A stretch of DNA of 64,000 bases from Berkiella sp964496435 (lineage in GTDB: Bacteria; Pseudomonadota; Gammaproteobacteria; Berkiellales; Berkiellaceae). A program made the position numbers and the translations under genes. This document shows positions 63,701 through 64,000 of the stretch, piece after piece. The stretch lies in contig CAZBZP010000011.1 in the NCBI GenBank assembly GCA_964496435.1, positions 1-64,000 on the forward strand. Direction: 5' to 3'. Positions within the stretch are counted from its first letter, which is position 1. Each line of letters begins with the position of its first letter. Under the pieces are notes generated by a model, which searched no databases, was not told the DNA's origin, and worked only from the letters and a program-made list of their open reading frames with translations.

Positions 63701-64000
63701 CGAAGAATATGATGCAGCCTTGCAACGTAAAGAATATTTAGATGCCCAATGCACAGATTTAAGTGAAGCATTGCAAACCCTTGAAGATGCTATTAAGAAA
63801 ATCGACAAGGAAACCAAGGCCAAGTTTCAAGAAACCTTTGATCAAGTTAACGGTGGCTTTAGCAAATTGTTTCCTATCCTCTTTGGGGGCGGTCAGGCTT
63901 ACTTAGAAATGACCGGTGAAGATTTGTTAGATACAGGTATTGCTTTGATGGCAAGACCACCTGGGAAGAAAAATAGTTCTATTCAATTGCTCTCAGGTGG
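60768..64000 (+). CDS. smc: Chromosome segregation protein SMC, cut by the window end
   Basis: The first 1077 codons of SMC, the ATPase that compacts and separates chromosomes. It opens MRLTKIKLAGFKSFVDPTTI, with Walker A AGPNGCGKSNVIDAVRW at about 27-43, then YFLNGQKCRRKDI, and GLGPRSYAIIEQGMI. Two long coiled-coil arms flank a hinge (around GWENAVETVLEGFLEAVGVE). The window ends in the ABC signature LLSGG, so the Walker B half lies beyond. It is gammaproteobacterial SMC rather than MukB. No ATG-proximal ribosome site is strong. Confidence 0.95.
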   Translation, partial: MRLTKIKLAGFKSFVDPTTIQLMSNLTAIAGPNGCGKSNVIDAVRWVMGESSAKHLRGGSLTDVIFSGSTARKPVGQATVELLFDNNEGKLGGEYAAYSEIGIKRQVTRDGQSTYFLNGQKCRRKDITDIFLGTGLGPRSYAIIEQGMITRVIEAKPEDLRTFLEEAAGISKYKERRKETENRIQHTQDNIARINDIRGELENQLNKLRRQSQAAEQYKILKAQEHEKSAQLAALAWQRLDTQIKETDAKIRELIVKLEEEHANSQHYKTDQEKQRVALTDANDALNEVQKRYYGVGGEIAKIEQAIQHHQERQQQLLADKLEAEQILLSSQAQLEQDKNSLSTLETRIEVLDPQYEAAKESADMSSELQLEAEMALETWREQHSKAQQDAVAPTRQAESEKAKITQLERQIHLTQERIERLHKELSEQATVDAAEMEVITEKILIQEEAIEAFADEMANFASQKEKINHDQNALRPEVKTQQKALNEMQGQLAALKALQAQALGKDQGAKKAWFESQGITELHYVAEKVDVTPGWENAVETVLEGFLEAVGVEHGQLSGLARAIESLEKTGLNLIEWGNQAPQHKDQSRLLGCLSTQSAFPEKIYQLLHSVHIAQTLDEATRLVANIPAHESVITPQGYWMGQGWVKVRSTCADNDSGILDREQKIKSLTQDIMLSTEKLEQLQLSIEDNEDKLKALELEKENKQQDKSKAQQELVSLQSERKIKQNKLEQIQNRQRQIQREENECKEIIAHAQAEVQSSRSNLHSAVDEMSRLTNELEALQQTKQSVHDQVGIMRQKAKDASQISQQLSMELQTAKTQVDSLRSNLSRFAEQIEQAQNRVQNIIIALERNEEPISTLREELEINLEKRIIIEAQLNQARDNVAAIDISLRELEQKLFLIEQQTTQVREQLEQAKMLWQALQVRCEGALEKLKNSEFTLETLLETMPPEANEQEWQQNIEELEKSIARLGAINLAAIEEYDAALQRKEYLDAQCTDLSEALQTLEDAIKKIDKETKAKFQETFDQVNGGFSKLFPILFGGGQAYLEMTGEDLLDTGIALMARPPGKKNSSIQLLSG

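Overview
The window looks like chromosomal DNA of a gammaproteobacterium with a Legionellales-like, host-associated character (this is an inference; there is no 16S gene here). Base composition is AT-leaning. The housekeeping backbone follows, as far as I remember it, the order seen in Pseudomonas aeruginosa PA3005-PA2959 and partly the Escherichia coli rne-to-holB cluster. In order it is nagZ, hpt, a methylthioinosine phosphorylase, csiV, mfd, lolC/E, lolD, DUF2062, comEC, exbB/exbD, msbA, lpxK, Trm112, rne, rluC, sppA, maf, yceD, rpmF, plsX, fabH, fabD, fabG, acpP, fabF, mltG, tmk, holB, pilZ and tatD. No tRNA, rRNA, CRISPR array, insertion sequence or phage gene was recognised.

Layout. 0-3 kb: the end of an L,D-transpeptidase gene, nagZ and purine salvage genes. 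2.9-16.5 kb: an accessory block on both strands holding a YfiR-like periplasmic protein, a DAHL-type sensor histidine kinase, a di-heme cytochrome c peroxidase, two giant repeat-rich surface proteins of a common family and a leucine-rich-repeat protein between them. A 100-N assembly gap lies in the first giant gene, inside a 378-bp tandem repeat. 16.5-32.4 kb: csiV-mfd, a diverged DAHP synthase, the Lol exporter, three tandem DUF2062 genes, comEC, and the exbBD-msbA-lpxK envelope genes. 32.6-33.7 kb: an unknown protein where kdsB-murB often sit. 33.7-42 kb: rne with an extreme Arg-rich hexapeptide repeat, rluC, sppA and maf, with two unknown genes inserted, one of which has a domain resembling polymorphic-toxin tails. 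42-52.4 kb: the yceD-rpmF-fatty-acid-synthesis operon through tatD. 52.5-56 kb: small genes, including a peptide with a double-glycine leader, plus nfuA. 56-64 kb: a probable pseudo-helicase, a sphingosine-1-phosphate lyase, a lone response regulator and the start of smc.

How it fits together. The backbone genes make and maintain the envelope (peptidoglycan recycling and synthesis, lipid A transport and assembly, lipoprotein export, fatty acids) and handle RNA and DNA (RNase E, RluC, Mfd, DNA polymerase III delta prime, SMC). The accessory genes sit between conserved neighbours and are the likely host-interaction layer: two adhesin-like proteins, the LRR protein, the sphingosine-phosphate lyase, the toxin-like protein and other unknowns. 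Two families of short palindromic repeats (cores GGGCGGAC/GTCCGCCC and CCCCCTTT/AAAGGGGG) mark many intergenic gaps.

Limits: functions were assigned by reading motifs and by remembered family features, without any database search. Start codons were chosen from Shine-Dalgarno sites, signal peptides and overlaps where possible.
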